Shown here: piece by piece, positions 36,405 through 46,047 of the stretch | Position numbering within the stretch: position 1 is the stretch's first letter | Layout of the letters: each line of letters opens with the position of its first letter | Assembly: GCF_000518885.1 (NCBI RefSeq) | Contig: NZ_JAEL01000014.1 | Span: 1-64,000 of the forward strand | DNA: 64,000 bases | Direction: 5' to 3' | From: Bacillus sp. J33 | GTDB lineage: Bacteria; Bacillota; Bacilli; Bacillales; Cytobacillaceae | Notes under the pieces: generated by a model | The model's database searches: none | What the model saw: only the letters and a program-made list of their open reading frames with translations | Told to the model about the DNA's origin: nothing | Position numbers and translations under genes: made by a program

Positions 36405-38239
36405 CAATAAATATTCAGTGCCCCCACTGCTGCTTTCCCATGGAGCTGAAAATAAAAGCCCTCCTGTTCGAGCAGTGAATCATGTGTTCCTTCTTCAATA
36501 ATGCGCCCTTCTTTTAGTACAATGATTTTATCGGCATTTTGAATCGTATTTAGCCGGTGTGCAATGACGAAGCTAGTGCGGCCCTTCATGAGTTCCTGGA
36601 GGGCATCCTGGATTTTGAGCTCTGTCACCGTATCAATGCTGCTTGTTGCCTCATCCAAAATCAAAATGCTTGGATTAGCCAGGAATGCCCGTGCAATGGA
36701 AAGCAGCTGCTTCTGCCCTTGACTGATGCCATTTCCATCCTGACTCAGCACAGTATCGTACTGCTGCGGAAGCTTCATAATAAAGGAATGAGCATTGGCA
36801 AGTGTGGCCGCCTCCACTACTTCTTCATCTGAAGCTTCCAGTCTGCCATAACGGATATTTTCACGGACTGTTCCCCTGAAAAGGAATGAGTCCTGAAGGA
36901 CAAATCCCATATGCTTCCGCAAGCTTTCTCTTTTCACATGTATTATATCTTCACCGTCTATCAGAATGCTGCCTGCGCCCCGTTCATAAAAACGGGACAG
37001 CAAATTAATCATCGTTGTCTTGCCGGCTCCTGTTGGGCCAACAAAAGCAGCCGTCTGACCCGCTTTTACGTGAAGGTTAATATTCCTTACTGTATTGCCA
37101 TCTTCTTCATATGAAAAAGAAACATCCCGAAACTCAACCTCTCCTTTAATAGTAGTAAGCTCTTTAAGATGCTCTTCTTTCTTAAATTCATCCTCTTCAT
37201 CCATTATGTCAAATACCCGCTCCGCCCCTGCAATTGCAGACAAAAGCGTGTTAAATTGATTTGCCAGGTCATTTAGCGGACGTGTAAATTGACGGGAATA
37301 CTCGGTAAATATGACAATGACACCGATTGAAATCATTCCATTCAGGGCAAAAATACCGCCTATCCCGGCAATAATGGCAAAGCTCAGGTTATTCAGCACA
37401 TTCATCAGCTTCGGAATAAATCCTGAATATGTCTGTGCCCAGAAGCCAGCCACCCTGAGCTTTTCTCCTTTCTCTTGAAACTCTGCCATGACTTTCTTTT
37501 CCTGTGAAAAAGTCTTGATAATTCGCTGTCCAGATATGGTTTCTTCAATAAAACCATTCAGCTCGCCTAAATTTCTTTGCTGCTCCTTGAATAGCCTTCC
37601 TGTCCGTTTTGTAATCCATTTCATTCCAAAGAACATTAACGGCACAATGATAAGCGTAATGAGCGTAAGCAGCGGGCTTAGCCACATCATAACAGAAACT
37701 GTGCCAACCAAGGTCAAAAGGCTGGAAAACACCTGGATAACTGAACTATTTAAAGTAGTGCTGACGTTTTCAATATCATTTGTTACCCTGCTCATTAACT
37801 CTCCCTGCTGGCGCTTATCGAAGAAAGGGATTGGCAGCTTATGCAAATGCCTGAACAGCTTTGTCCTCATCGCAAAAACCGTTTCCTGTGCAATGCCGAT
37901 CATCCAATAATTCTGAAGCCAGAGTGATAGCGAATGCAGCACATAGATAACTGCCAGCCCGGCCAGCAAGATGATAAACCCTTCACTGTTCCGTGTGACA
38001 ATATACTCATCAATTGCCACACCAACTAAATATGGGCCAAGCAGCCCTAGAGCGGAACTGACAAGCACCATGAAAAGAACGAGGAATAACAGCCCTTTAT
38101 TATAAGATAAATAGGTCCATATTCTCTTTAATGTGGCACCCATCTTTTTTGATTTGGGCTTTTTCCCTTTTTGAACTTCTCCATTAAGATCCAATGGGAT
38201 TTTTTTATATCGGAATGGCCTTTTCAGCTGTTTAAGCAT
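36404..38239 (-). CDS. Heterodimeric ABC exporter subunit 2 (YfiC-like)
   Basis: This 611-aa exporter subunit has six helices (about 50-340) and an ATPase domain with Walker A GPTGAGKTT, Walker B SILILDEATSSID and H-loop IAHRLNT, all canonical. The signature is degenerate: ISQGQKQ in place of LSGGQ. Start ATG 38239, with AGGGG upstream, overlaps the end of the partner gene by 8 nt. Sizes fit the B. subtilis YfiB/YfiC pair better than YheI/YheH. Such pairs are multidrug-type exporters, but the substrate here is unknown. Confidence 0.92.
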   Translation of the reverse strand: MLKQLKRPFRYKKIPLDLNGEVQKGKKPKSKKMGATLKRIWTYLSYNKGLLFLVLFMVLVSSALGLLGPYLVGVAIDEYIVTRNSEGFIILLAGLAVIYVLHSLSLWLQNYWMIGIAQETVFAMRTKLFRHLHKLPIPFFDKRQQGELMSRVTNDIENVSTTLNSSVIQVFSSLLTLVGTVSVMMWLSPLLTLITLIIVPLMFFGMKWITKRTGRLFKEQQRNLGELNGFIEETISGQRIIKTFSQEKKVMAEFQEKGEKLRVAGFWAQTYSGFIPKLMNVLNNLSFAIIAGIGGIFALNGMISIGVIVIFTEYSRQFTRPLNDLANQFNTLLSAIAGAERVFDIMDEEDEFKKEEHLKELTTIKGEVEFRDVSFSYEEDGNTVRNINLHVKAGQTAAFVGPTGAGKTTMINLLSRFYERGAGSILIDGEDIIHVKRESLRKHMGFVLQDSFLFRGTVRENIRYGRLEASDEEVVEAATLANAHSFIMKLPQQYDTVLSQDGNGISQGQKQLLSIARAFLANPSILILDEATSSIDTVTELKIQDALQELMKGRTSFVIAHRLNTIQNADKIIVLKEGRIIEEGTHDSLLEQEGFYFQLHGKAAVGALNIY

Positions 38240-39962
38240 AATCCCTGTTCCCCTCTCTGGATTGGGATTGGTAAATCCGTCTGTATAATTCTGATGTATG
38301 AATGAGAGCATCATGTTCACCTTCAGCGAGAAGCCTTCCATCCTCAAGCAATAAAATTCTGTCTGCTTCCATTGCTGTACTGATTTTCTGCGTAATAATC
38401 AGAGTCGTACATGTATATTTCTTTAGAGATCCAAGCAGCTTTGCTTCTGTTTTCATGTCCAGGGCACTTGTACTGTCATCAAGAAGTAAAATTTCCGGCA
38501 TTCTTACAAGCGCCCGTGCAATTGATAATCGCTGTTTTTGCCCTCCGGATAAGTTTACACCCTTTTGCCCTACTCTTGTGTCATACCCCTTAGGCAGTTT
38601 CATTATGGTTTCATGAATTTGTGCATTCACAGCTGCTTCAGTAATTTCCTCCATGGTGGCATCTTCCTTCCCCCATGATATGTTCTCTTTTACACTGCCT
38701 GTAAAAAGCAGCGCTTCCTGCGGGACAAAACCAATTTTCCTGCGGAGGTTTTCCATTCTCATTTCACGGACATCATGCCCATCAATCCTCACCTCTCCTC
38801 CGGCAACATCATAAAGCCGCGGGATAAGCTGGAATAGGGACGTTTTGCCCGCTCCTGTTGCACCAAGGATGGCAATTGTTTCTCCAGGATTAATCTTAAA
38901 GCTGATACTATCCAGGACCTTCTCGGACGTTCCAGGATATTGAAATGAAACATTCTCAAATTCTATTTTTCCTTCTCTCACTGTTAAGCTCTCATTGGAG
39001 TCTAAATGATCGGCCAAATCTACTTCGGTTTCCAAAACCTCGGTAACACGATTAGCAGACGCCCGGGCCCTTGAAAAGGCCATAATAATCCAGGAAAAGA
39101 TGGAAAAAGCGGCGGTGATTCTAGTGGCATAGTTTATAATTGCAACAACTTCTCCTACCTTCACATCCCCTGTATTGACCTGTATGCTTCCAAACCAAAG
39201 CACTCCCAGTATGCAAAGATTCATAATCAAAAGGAGAACAGGCATTGTCACTTCCATGAGACGCAATGCCCGAATTGTCCCATCCCTAAGATCCTCATTT
39301 GTACGGGTAAAACGATTAACTTCATGCTTCCTGCGGACAAAAGCTTTAATTAGGCGGATTCCTGTCAGATTTTCCTGCATCACGCTGTTTACTCCATCTA
39401 ATGTTTCCTGAACAGCCTTAAAGAGCACTCCCCCTTTGCCCATTATCCAAATTAGAAATAAAAACAGGAATGGGGCTACAGCTGATAAAATCAGAGCCAG
39501 CTTCACATTTACTGCAAAAGCCATTAAAAGCCCTCCGATAATCAATAAGGGCGCCCTCATCATAATCCGCAGACTCATAAAGACTGTATTTTGAAGCTGC
39601 GTAATATCATTGGTCATTCTGGTGATAAGAGAAGATGTCGGGAAAAGATTAAAGTTGGCAAATGAAAAGGATTGTACCTTGTCATACAAGCTTTTTCTTA
39701 CATCAAACCCAAAGCTTTGGCTAACGTGGGCAGCATAAAAGGAATTAATAACCCCTGCAGCAAAAGCCGCAAAAGAAGCAGCTGCCATAATCCCTCCCCA
39801 TTTCATAACCTCCTGGAGATCATTTTGCATAATTCCGTTATCTATGATTTTGGCCATTAACAACGGCTGAATAAGCTCAACCGCAAGCTCTGTCAGCATT
39901 AGTGATAATGCTACCGCCACCGCCATCCGGTAAGGCTTAAGAAATGAAAAAATCCTCGGCAT
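38232..39962 (-). CDS. Heterodimeric ABC exporter subunit 1 (YfiB-like)
   Basis: The 576-aa partner has six helices and an ATPase domain with Walker A GATGAGKTS and canonical signature [14 protein letters not shown]. The catalytic Glu after Walker B is Asp (LLLDDSTSALD) and the H-loop His is Gln (ITQKIST). It therefore carries the degenerate nucleotide site, while its LSGGQ completes the active site on the partner. GGGGG lies 7 nt upstream of the ATG. First gene of the two-gene operon. Confidence 0.93.
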   Translation of the reverse strand: MPRIFSFLKPYRMAVAVALSLMLTELAVELIQPLLMAKIIDNGIMQNDLQEVMKWGGIMAAASFAAFAAGVINSFYAAHVSQSFGFDVRKSLYDKVQSFSFANFNLFPTSSLITRMTNDITQLQNTVFMSLRIMMRAPLLIIGGLLMAFAVNVKLALILSAVAPFLFLFLIWIMGKGGVLFKAVQETLDGVNSVMQENLTGIRLIKAFVRRKHEVNRFTRTNEDLRDGTIRALRLMEVTMPVLLLIMNLCILGVLWFGSIQVNTGDVKVGEVVAIINYATRITAAFSIFSWIIMAFSRARASANRVTEVLETEVDLADHLDSNESLTVREGKIEFENVSFQYPGTSEKVLDSISFKINPGETIAILGATGAGKTSLFQLIPRLYDVAGGEVRIDGHDVREMRMENLRRKIGFVPQEALLFTGSVKENISWGKEDATMEEITEAAVNAQIHETIMKLPKGYDTRVGQKGVNLSGGQKQRLSIARALVRMPEILLLDDSTSALDMKTEAKLLGSLKKYTCTTLIITQKISTAMEADRILLLEDGRLLAEGEHDALIHTSELYRRIYQSQSREGNRDYA

Positions 39963-40156
39963 TCAGAGTCCCCCAAGCTGTAATTACAAAATATGTACCA
40001 AAAGGCGTTAAAATCCTTCGAAAAACTAAATATTATACCGTTATAATTATAATATCCCTTTTTACAAAATTTTTGAATAATTTAACTGTAAAAATAGCAG
40101 AAGATTCGCAGGCGCTGCCACCCATTTGTATTCACGAAATCTAAAAACATATTAAT

Positions 40157-40185
40157 AAAAAAACGCCTGGATATTTCCAAGCGTC
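40157..40185 (-). terminator. Terminator after the glycerophosphodiesterase gene
   Basis: On the minus strand ACGCTTGGA and TCCAGGCGT pair with one mismatch, followed by seven T residues. Confidence 0.85.
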
Positions 40186-41165
40186 TATTTATTCTTATGA
40201 ACAGGGGCAATAAGGTCAATCCGGTTCGTCCAAATGCCGCCGGAAAAGCTTTCCGGAAGGCGTCCCAGATCTTCAGGGCTGTCAAATCCTTCAGACCAGC
40301 TTCCGTCACCTGCAACCACTATGACTTTCGTATCTGCATCGTCCATTCTATTTAAAAACTTATTCGGCCATCCCCACATCCATTTTGCATAAGCTTCCGG
40401 GATATGGATCTGTTTCTTTTCACAGGAATTTGGCATATATCCTGTCCAGCCTGCTGCTATGTAGGGCAAGAGGCAGCTTTTCATGGTTGCCTTTGACATC
40501 ACGCGCATGCCAGGCATTTTTTCCTGGAGTGCAGCAATAGGTTCATCGCCCCCATATACAGTTATATTCTTCAGCCTGCTTTCCGGAAATTTTGAAAGAA
40601 ACTCAGCAAGCTGTTTTCCTTCCTTTGGATCATTGCTTTTAATATGGATTAAAAAATTCCCTTCCGGAAAATGCTGCATTACTTCATCAAGAGTAGGCAT
40701 CAGCCCAATTCCTTTCCCCCGGAAAGGATAAGTTTTTCCGTTGTCGGCCGTATAGCCGTACCCAATGTCAAGCTGTTTCAGTTCAGCCATTGTATGTTCC
40801 CTGGTAACCCCCTGGCCATCTGTCCGGCACTCAAGTGTCCAATCATGAAAAACCGCAAACTGGCCATCCTTTGTCGGCTGGATATCCAATTCCACCACAT
40901 CAGCTCCAGCTTCAAAAGCAGCCTCCATGGAAGGTATTGTATTTTCAATAAAAGGATGTTCAGGTTCATAAATTCGTTCTGCTGTACATGTATTCCCTGT
41001 TATTCCTTCCATATGGAAGGTCTGCGCCAATCCTCTATGAGCCAGCAGCAAGGGCTTTTGATCCCTTTCTTTTGTAAACATTGAGGTGTTATTGGCAAAC
41101 ATAAATACAGCAAGAATTAATAAAAACATAAGCAGTCTTTTAAAAAATATTTTTATCTTTCTCAT
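40185..41165 (-). CDS. Membrane-anchored glycerophosphodiester phosphodiesterase
   Basis: This enzyme cleaves glycerophosphodiesters to glycerol-3-phosphate and an alcohol. The 326-aa protein has an N-terminal anchor or signal helix (about residues 8-25) and a GDPD barrel with active-site residues His43-Arg44 (LAHRG), Glu74-Asn75 (ENTIPS), Glu92 and Asp94 (ELDIQP) and His107 (FHDWT). ATG 41165 has GGAGG only 4 nt upstream; a longer reading to 41264 has no better site. No signal-peptidase site is obvious, so it probably stays anchored facing outward. Confidence 0.9.
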   Translation of the reverse strand: MRKIKIFFKRLLMFLLILAVFMFANNTSMFTKERDQKPLLLAHRGLAQTFHMEGITGNTCTAERIYEPEHPFIENTIPSMEAAFEAGADVVELDIQPTKDGQFAVFHDWTLECRTDGQGVTREHTMAELKQLDIGYGYTADNGKTYPFRGKGIGLMPTLDEVMQHFPEGNFLIHIKSNDPKEGKQLAEFLSKFPESRLKNITVYGGDEPIAALQEKMPGMRVMSKATMKSCLLPYIAAGWTGYMPNSCEKKQIHIPEAYAKWMWGWPNKFLNRMDDADTKVIVVAGDGSWSEGFDSPEDLGRLPESFSGGIWTNRIDLIAPVHKNK

Positions 41166-41228
41166 ATATCCTCCAGCTTGTTTCCTTTCGATCATACCCG
41201 AACATTTTACCATAATATCGCCAGCTAA

Positions 41229-41261
41229 AATACAAAAGGCCAAATCAATCGATTTGACCTT
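41229..41261 (-). terminator. Terminator after the liv operon
   Basis: On the minus strand AAGGtCAAATC and GATTTGgCCTT pair around a 4-nt loop, then TTTTGTATTTT. It lies just past the livF stop. Confidence 0.8.
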
Positions 41262-41271
41262 CAAATAAATA

Positions 41272-41982
41272 CTAACTTGATTTTCGTCCTAGATAGGCCT
41301 CCATAATTCTTGGATCATTCAATAGCTCTTGGGAATTTCCTTCCGCTACGATTTTTCCTGTTTCCAGCACATATCCATAATCAGATATGCGCAGAGCCTG
41401 TCTTGCATTCTGTTCCACCAGAAGAACTGTTGTGCCTGCTTCGTTAATTTCTTTAATAATCTTAAAGATATCGGCAACAATCAACGGGGCCAATCCCATT
41501 GACGGTTCGTCCAGAAGGAGAAGCTTCGGCTTACTCAGAATGGCTCTGGCAATGGCAAGCATTTGCTGCTGTCCTCCAGATAAAGTCCCTCCAAGCTGCT
41601 TCTGCCTTTCATCAAGTATAGGAAACCTTTCCATTATACGTTTAATATCGTGTTCAATTTCATTATCCTTTCGATGATATGCTCCCATTTCCAGATTTTC
41701 AAAAACGGTCATTCCTGCAAGAATCTGCCTTCCCTCCGGAACAAGTGCTATGCCCTTTCTCAGCAGTTGATCAGGCCGTAATCCCGTCACATCCTCACCC
41801 TGAAATGAAATGCTGCCATGCTTCGGTTTCAGAAGTCCAGATATGGTCTTCATGGTCGTTGTTTTCCCGGCTCCGTTTGCACCAAGAATTGTAACTATAC
41901 TGCCTTCTTCCACTTCCAGGGCGATGTTCTTAAGTACTTGGATTTGGCCATAATAGGCGGAAATGCCATTTACCTTAAGCAT
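41272..41982 (-). CDS. livF: LivF, branched-chain amino-acid ABC importer ATPase
   Basis: The 236-aa ATPase has Walker A GANGAGKTT, signature LSGGQQQMLAIARA and Walker B LLLLDEPSMGLAP, with the LivF-specific LVEQNARQAL. It energises uptake with LivG. ATG 41982 overlaps the livG stop by 8 nt and has GGAGGAAG upstream; a longer reading to 42090 is not needed. Last gene of the SBP-livH-livM-livG-livF operon. Confidence 0.95.
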   Translation of the reverse strand: MLKVNGISAYYGQIQVLKNIALEVEEGSIVTILGANGAGKTTTMKTISGLLKPKHGSISFQGEDVTGLRPDQLLRKGIALVPEGRQILAGMTVFENLEMGAYHRKDNEIEHDIKRIMERFPILDERQKQLGGTLSGGQQQMLAIARAILSKPKLLLLDEPSMGLAPLIVADIFKIIKEINEAGTTVLLVEQNARQALRISDYGYVLETGKIVAEGNSQELLNDPRIMEAYLGRKSS

Positions 41983-42748
41983 AAAGATCTTCCTCCTCAC
42001 TGCCGAGATAGGCTTCGATGACATCAGGGTTATTTTGAATATCGTATGGTGTACCTTCAGCGATTTTCTTGCCAAAGTTGAGAACTGCAATGCGGTCGCA
42101 TAATTTCATTACCAGCGGCATATCATGCTCGATTAAGAGTATCGTAGTTCCTTGTTCCTGAATTTTTTTAATTAGGTTAAAAAGTTCGCTTGTCTCCGTT
42201 TCGTTCATTCCCGCTGCCGGCTCATCGAGGAGCAGAAGCTGAGGGCTGCTGGCCAATGCCCTTGCAATTTCCAGTCTTCTTTGCTGGCCATAAGCCAGAC
42301 TGTCTGAAACAATCTCTGCATAACCTCCCAGCCCAACAAACTCAAGCAATTCATTTGCTTTGCGGCGGATTCTTTCTTCTTCCTGACGCTGTGTTTTTGT
42401 CCTGAAGACACTGCTAAACACCCCTGCCTTGCTCCGGCAGTGTTCCCCTACCATGACATTTTCCTCAGCCGTCATCTGCGGAAATAGGCGAATATTCTGG
42501 AATGTCCTGCAAATGCCTTTTTCGGTAATCATGTGAGGTTTCAGGCCTGTTAAGTTATCACCATTAAATAATATTTCGCCAGAGGAAGGTGTAAACATGG
42601 ATGTAATTAAATTGAACATCGTTGTCTTGCCTGCGCCATTCGGCCCAATTAGCCCAAAGATTTCTCCATTGTTTATAGTGAATGAGACATCAGACAGAGC
42701 ACTCAGCCCGCCAAAGTTTTTACATGCTTTTTTGACTTGAAGTACCAT
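41975..42748 (-). CDS. livG: LivG, branched-chain amino-acid ABC importer ATPase
   Basis: The 257-aa ATPase has Walker A GPNGAGKTT, the signature region LAYGQQRRLEIARAL (LSGGQ replaced, as usual in LivG), Walker B LLLLDEPAAGMN and switch His in LIEHDM. GAGGGGG lies upstream of the ATG. It overlaps the livM end by 29 nt and livF by 8 nt, a tightly coupled operon. Confidence 0.95.
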   Translation of the reverse strand: MVLQVKKACKNFGGLSALSDVSFTINNGEIFGLIGPNGAGKTTMFNLITSMFTPSSGEILFNGDNLTGLKPHMITEKGICRTFQNIRLFPQMTAEENVMVGEHCRSKAGVFSSVFRTKTQRQEEERIRRKANELLEFVGLGGYAEIVSDSLAYGQQRRLEIARALASSPQLLLLDEPAAGMNETETSELFNLIKKIQEQGTTILLIEHDMPLVMKLCDRIAVLNFGKKIAEGTPYDIQNNPDVIEAYLGSEEEDLYA

Positions 42749-43697
42749 GCTTTTGCCCCCTCTTAGACGTTTTCAGCTTGATCCAATTTAAAATGCTGAC
42801 ATCAATAAGTCCTTGTGGACGGACAGCCATCATGATAATAATGATCAATCCGTAAATCATATAGCGGTATTCGCTGATAAAACGGAGCACTTCCGGCATG
42901 ACAGTTAAAAATAACGCTCCAAATACTGGCCCCCAAATGACCTCACTACCCCCAAACACGGCAAAAATCAGAATCTCGACTGCACGATGATAGGCGAAGT
43001 CAGCAGGGCTTATGTATGCAAGCACATGTGCAAACAATGTGCCTGCGAATCCTGCTACTAAGGCACCTTGTGCAAATGCAAGAACTTTATAATAGGTTAT
43101 GTTGATTCCCATTGATTCTGCAGCTTTTTCATCCAGCTTAATCGCAGCAAAAGCCCGTCCTACACGTGAGTGGTTTTGCCTTCTGAAAAAAGTGATAATC
43201 GAGATGGTAATGATTAATAGCAGCAGGAAAATTGCAAGGAAAACAAATTGATTATTTTGAAGGCCGAGAACCTTAGGATCGAAGCCAAAGCCTTTTAGTG
43301 TATTGAGGATTTCGCGTCCCATATGCGGAATCCCTGAGAGGCCAACAGCTCCCATTGTCAGCGACTCCCAGTTTACAAAAATAACGCGGATCACTTCTCC
43401 AAAACCAAGGGTAACAATTGCCAGGTAAACTCCTTGAAGCCTCAAAGCCGGAATTCCAATCAGGATCCCGAACAAGCCTGCCATTAAAGTCCCTGCCAGT
43501 ATCCCCACAATAATCGGAAGGTCAAAATTCAGCGTCAAAAGTGCGGAAGTATAGGCCCCAATCCCCATAAACCCTGCATTGGCAAGGGATAGCTGTCCGG
43601 TTGATAGTGTAATATAAATGCTTACCCCAAGTATAATGTTAATCAATATAAAGGAAGCAACCTGTAAATGATATGGATTGATTAATTCTGCAAGCAT
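42720..43697 (-). CDS. livM: LivM, branched-chain amino-acid ABC importer permease
   Basis: The 325-aa permease has eight to ten membrane segments and the family features LSLANAGFMGIGAYTSALL near the N terminus and the cytoplasmic coupling loop GRAFAAIKLDEKAAESMGIN. It partners LivH. GAAGGTGA precedes the ATG by 6 nt, and the gene lies 12 nt downstream of livH. Confidence 0.95.
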   Translation of the reverse strand: MLAELINPYHLQVASFILINIILGVSIYITLSTGQLSLANAGFMGIGAYTSALLTLNFDLPIIVGILAGTLMAGLFGILIGIPALRLQGVYLAIVTLGFGEVIRVIFVNWESLTMGAVGLSGIPHMGREILNTLKGFGFDPKVLGLQNNQFVFLAIFLLLLIITISIITFFRRQNHSRVGRAFAAIKLDEKAAESMGINITYYKVLAFAQGALVAGFAGTLFAHVLAYISPADFAYHRAVEILIFAVFGGSEVIWGPVFGALFLTVMPEVLRFISEYRYMIYGLIIIIMMAVRPQGLIDVSILNWIKLKTSKRGQKHGTSSQKSM

Positions 43698-43709
43698 GAA
43701 TTCACCTTC

Positions 43710-44585
43710 TTACGCTGATATTTTTTGGCCGAACAATCCTTGAGGCCTAATGAGAAGTATAATGATAATGGCCACAAAAGCGATTGCATCCTTGTAGCCG
43801 GAATTGCCGTAAACAACAACAAAGGTTTCTGCCAATCCAAGGATCAGTCCTCCAGCCATTGCACCTTTGACATTTCCCATGCCGCCGAGAATGATGATAG
43901 CCAGACCCTTTAATCCGATGGATAATCCCATCTGCGGCGTAACAGAGTTGAAAGCCATCCCGACCAGAATGCCTGCAATTCCCCCCATTGCCGATGCAAT
44001 AATAACGGTCATTGTAATCGTTCTTTTAACATCAACTCCAAGGAGGCTCGCCGTTTCAAGATTTTCTGCTGTAGCTCTCAACGCCTTGCCTGCCTTTGTT
44101 TTTCCAAGCCAAAAAGAAAGTGTGTACATCAGCAGTACAGAAATGACAAAAATGACAATCTGCACAAGATATACAGTGATAGACCCAATTTGAAAACTTA
44201 TTTCGGCAAATGACGCTCTGAACGGATGATTCCCCGGGCCAAAAAGATGATGCGAAAGGTTCTCCAGCAATATCGATACACCAATCGTACTGATTAATGG
44301 AGCCAAATGTGAAACACCTTGTTTATTGCGGAGGGGCCTCAGAGCAAACCGTTCAAGCATATACCCCATAGCGGCAGTAACCAAAATAGCTGCCAGGAAT
44401 GCAAGCCAAAGCGGGCCTTTGAAGGTAGCGGTCACTACAACTCCTATAAAAGCACCGAACATAAAGATTTCTCCGTGGGCCATGTTAATAATGCCAAGTA
44501 CCCCGAAGACCAAAGTAAACCCAAGTGCAACGATTGCATAAATGCTGCCAAGAGTTAATCCGTTTATTAATTGTTCAATTAACAC
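43710..44585 (-). CDS. livH: LivH, branched-chain amino-acid ABC importer permease
   Basis: The 291-aa permease starts MLIEQLINGLTLGSIYAIVA and continues GFTLVFGVLGIINMAHGEIF, the strong LivH signature. The coupling loop is KAGKALRATAENLETASLLG. The start is GTG at 44585 with AGGTGG upstream. It is separated from the binding-protein gene by 307 nt that hold a hairpin and repeat copy E. Confidence 0.95.
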   Translation of the reverse strand: MLIEQLINGLTLGSIYAIVALGFTLVFGVLGIINMAHGEIFMFGAFIGVVVTATFKGPLWLAFLAAILVTAAMGYMLERFALRPLRNKQGVSHLAPLISTIGVSILLENLSHHLFGPGNHPFRASFAEISFQIGSITVYLVQIVIFVISVLLMYTLSFWLGKTKAGKALRATAENLETASLLGVDVKRTITMTVIIASAMGGIAGILVGMAFNSVTPQMGLSIGLKGLAIIILGGMGNVKGAMAGGLILGLAETFVVVYGNSGYKDAIAFVAIIIILLIRPQGLFGQKISA

Positions 44586-44639
44586 GGCTATCCACCTACT
44601 AACATATTTTTATAAAAGCTAGCAATCTTCATTTTTATA

Positions 44640-44680
44640 AGTAAAGCTCAGGCACTATCGGCGCCAGAGCTTTACTAAGA
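44640..44680 (-). other. Intercistronic hairpin upstream of livH
   Basis: AGTAAAGCTC and GAGCTTTACT form a 10-bp stem whose loop can pair further (GGCGCC/GTGCC). There is no clear T run, so it may be an mRNA processing or stability element and not a terminator. Confidence 0.55.
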
Positions 44681-44702
44681 GATTTTTATTATTGGCTCTT
44701 TT

Positions 44703-44888
44703 CTTATAAATTTTGCCCGTTGATTTCAGCACGAGACACTTGCTTTGCGATGCGAGCCTCCCTGGCTTCGCCCGTGTGTCTCCCGCTTCCCTCTTTTCTG
44801 AGCTGGTGTCTAATGCCCTCCGCTGCAATCAACTCAGTCGGTTAAACTGCCTTCGCCTTCAAAAAGCAACAAACTTAACGAAAATAGC
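44703..44888. repeat. Dispersed repeat, type 1, copy E
   Basis: It is inserted between the stop of the binding-protein gene and livH. It starts TTTTGCCCGTTGATTTCAGC, has GCGATGCGAGCCTCCCTGGC and ends AACAAACTTAACGAAAA as in copy C. GAGACAC and GTGTCTC flank the core as an inverted repeat, and GTTGATT/AATCAAC form an outer inverted repeat. Confidence 0.82.
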
Positions 44889-44892
44889 CTTA

Positions 44893-46047
44893 TTATTCAA
44901 ACACCTTGAAAGCTCCATCTTCAATCACCAGGACGGTTGGATCCATGACGACATCCCCTTCTTCATCAAAAGAGAATTCTCCCAGAATGCCATTAAAGCC
45001 TTTGATCTCAGCTAATGCATCACGCAGCGCATCACGGTCAGACTCACCTGCATTTTTCAGTGCTTCTGCCATAATGTATAGAGCATCGTATGCCTGGGCA
45101 GCAAATTGGTCAGGTTTTTTTCCGTATTCTTCTTCAAATTTGCTGACAAACTCCTGGACCTTTTCATCTTCCTTTTCACCATACCAAGGGGTTGCAACAA
45201 TTAGTCCATTTGCCGCGTCACCAGCAATGTTGATTACCTCTGGGGAGTTAAAGCCATTTCCGCCGACAAAAGGTACATCAATCCCCATTTTTCGGGCCTG
45301 GTCCATAATGACTGCTCCTTCGTTATATAGTGCAGAGGCCAAAATCAGATCAGGATTTAAACCCTTGATTTTCGTTAACTGAGCATTATAGTCTGATTGT
45401 CCTTTTTGGAATGTTTCAATCGTTAAAATTTCAAGGCCTTTTTCTTCTGCAGCTTTTTTCATCGTATCGAAGCCTGATTTTGTAAACACATCATCGTTTC
45501 CATATAGAATTGCAACTTTTTTTGCATCATATTTTTCAATGGCTTTATCGATTGCAGCCGGGATCGCCAACGCTTCAGGAAGCGAGTTCCGGAAAACATA
45601 ATCCCCAATCTGCGGGATGCCTTCTGCTGTCGTTGAAGTTCCCATGATTGGCACTCCATTGAGATCTGCCTCAGGTCCTACAACATTCATTTCTGTACTT
45701 AAAGTAGGCCCGATAATGCCAGTTACATTTTCGGAGTTCATCAGCTTTTGCGCTGCGGTCAATGCCTGATCCTGCTTGCCTGCTGAATCCTCAATAACAA
45801 GGTTAATCTCTACTTCCCCTTTGCTATTAATCTCATCCTGAGCAAGCTTTAAGCCGTTTGTAATGGCTTCTCCATAAGCCGCTCCCGGACCGCTGATATA
45901 GGAAATGACTCCGATATCCGCTTTAACTGTTCCCCCGCTGCTATTTCCTTCTTTATCCCCGGCAGTTTGATTGCCTCCGCATGCAGATAGTACAAGCAAA
46001 CTGGACAGTGCCGTAAATTGGGCAAATCTCTTTAATTGTTTTCTCAT
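44893..46047 (-). CDS. Branched-chain amino-acid binding lipoprotein (LivJ/LivK type)
   Basis: The 384-aa lipoprotein has lipobox LVLSAC (Cys23), a Gly/Asn/Ser linker and the type-I periplasmic-binding fold (Peripla_BP_6). Typical segments are IGVISYISGPGAAYGEAITNG, GIIGPTLSTEMN and AAQAYDALYIMAEAL. It delivers leucine/isoleucine/valine-type substrates to LivHM (inferred from operon partners). AGGGGG lies 7 nt upstream of the ATG. First gene of the operon. Confidence 0.94.
   Translation of the reverse strand: MRKQLKRFAQFTALSSLLVLSACGGNQTAGDKEGNSSGGTVKADIGVISYISGPGAAYGEAITNGLKLAQDEINSKGEVEINLVIEDSAGKQDQALTAAQKLMNSENVTGIIGPTLSTEMNVVGPEADLNGVPIMGTSTTAEGIPQIGDYVFRNSLPEALAIPAAIDKAIEKYDAKKVAILYGNDDVFTKSGFDTMKKAAEEKGLEILTIETFQKGQSDYNAQLTKIKGLNPDLILASALYNEGAVIMDQARKMGIDVPFVGGNGFNSPEVINIAGDAANGLIVATPWYGEKEDEKVQEFVSKFEEEYGKKPDQFAAQAYDALYIMAEALKNAGESDRDALRDALAEIKGFNGILGEFSFDEEGDVVMDPTVLVIEDGAFKVFE

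Noticed and set aside
36404-38239. Loss of function of the second ABC subunit because of ISQGQ
   Set aside because: Degenerate signatures are normal in heterodimeric exporters, and the complementary site is intact.
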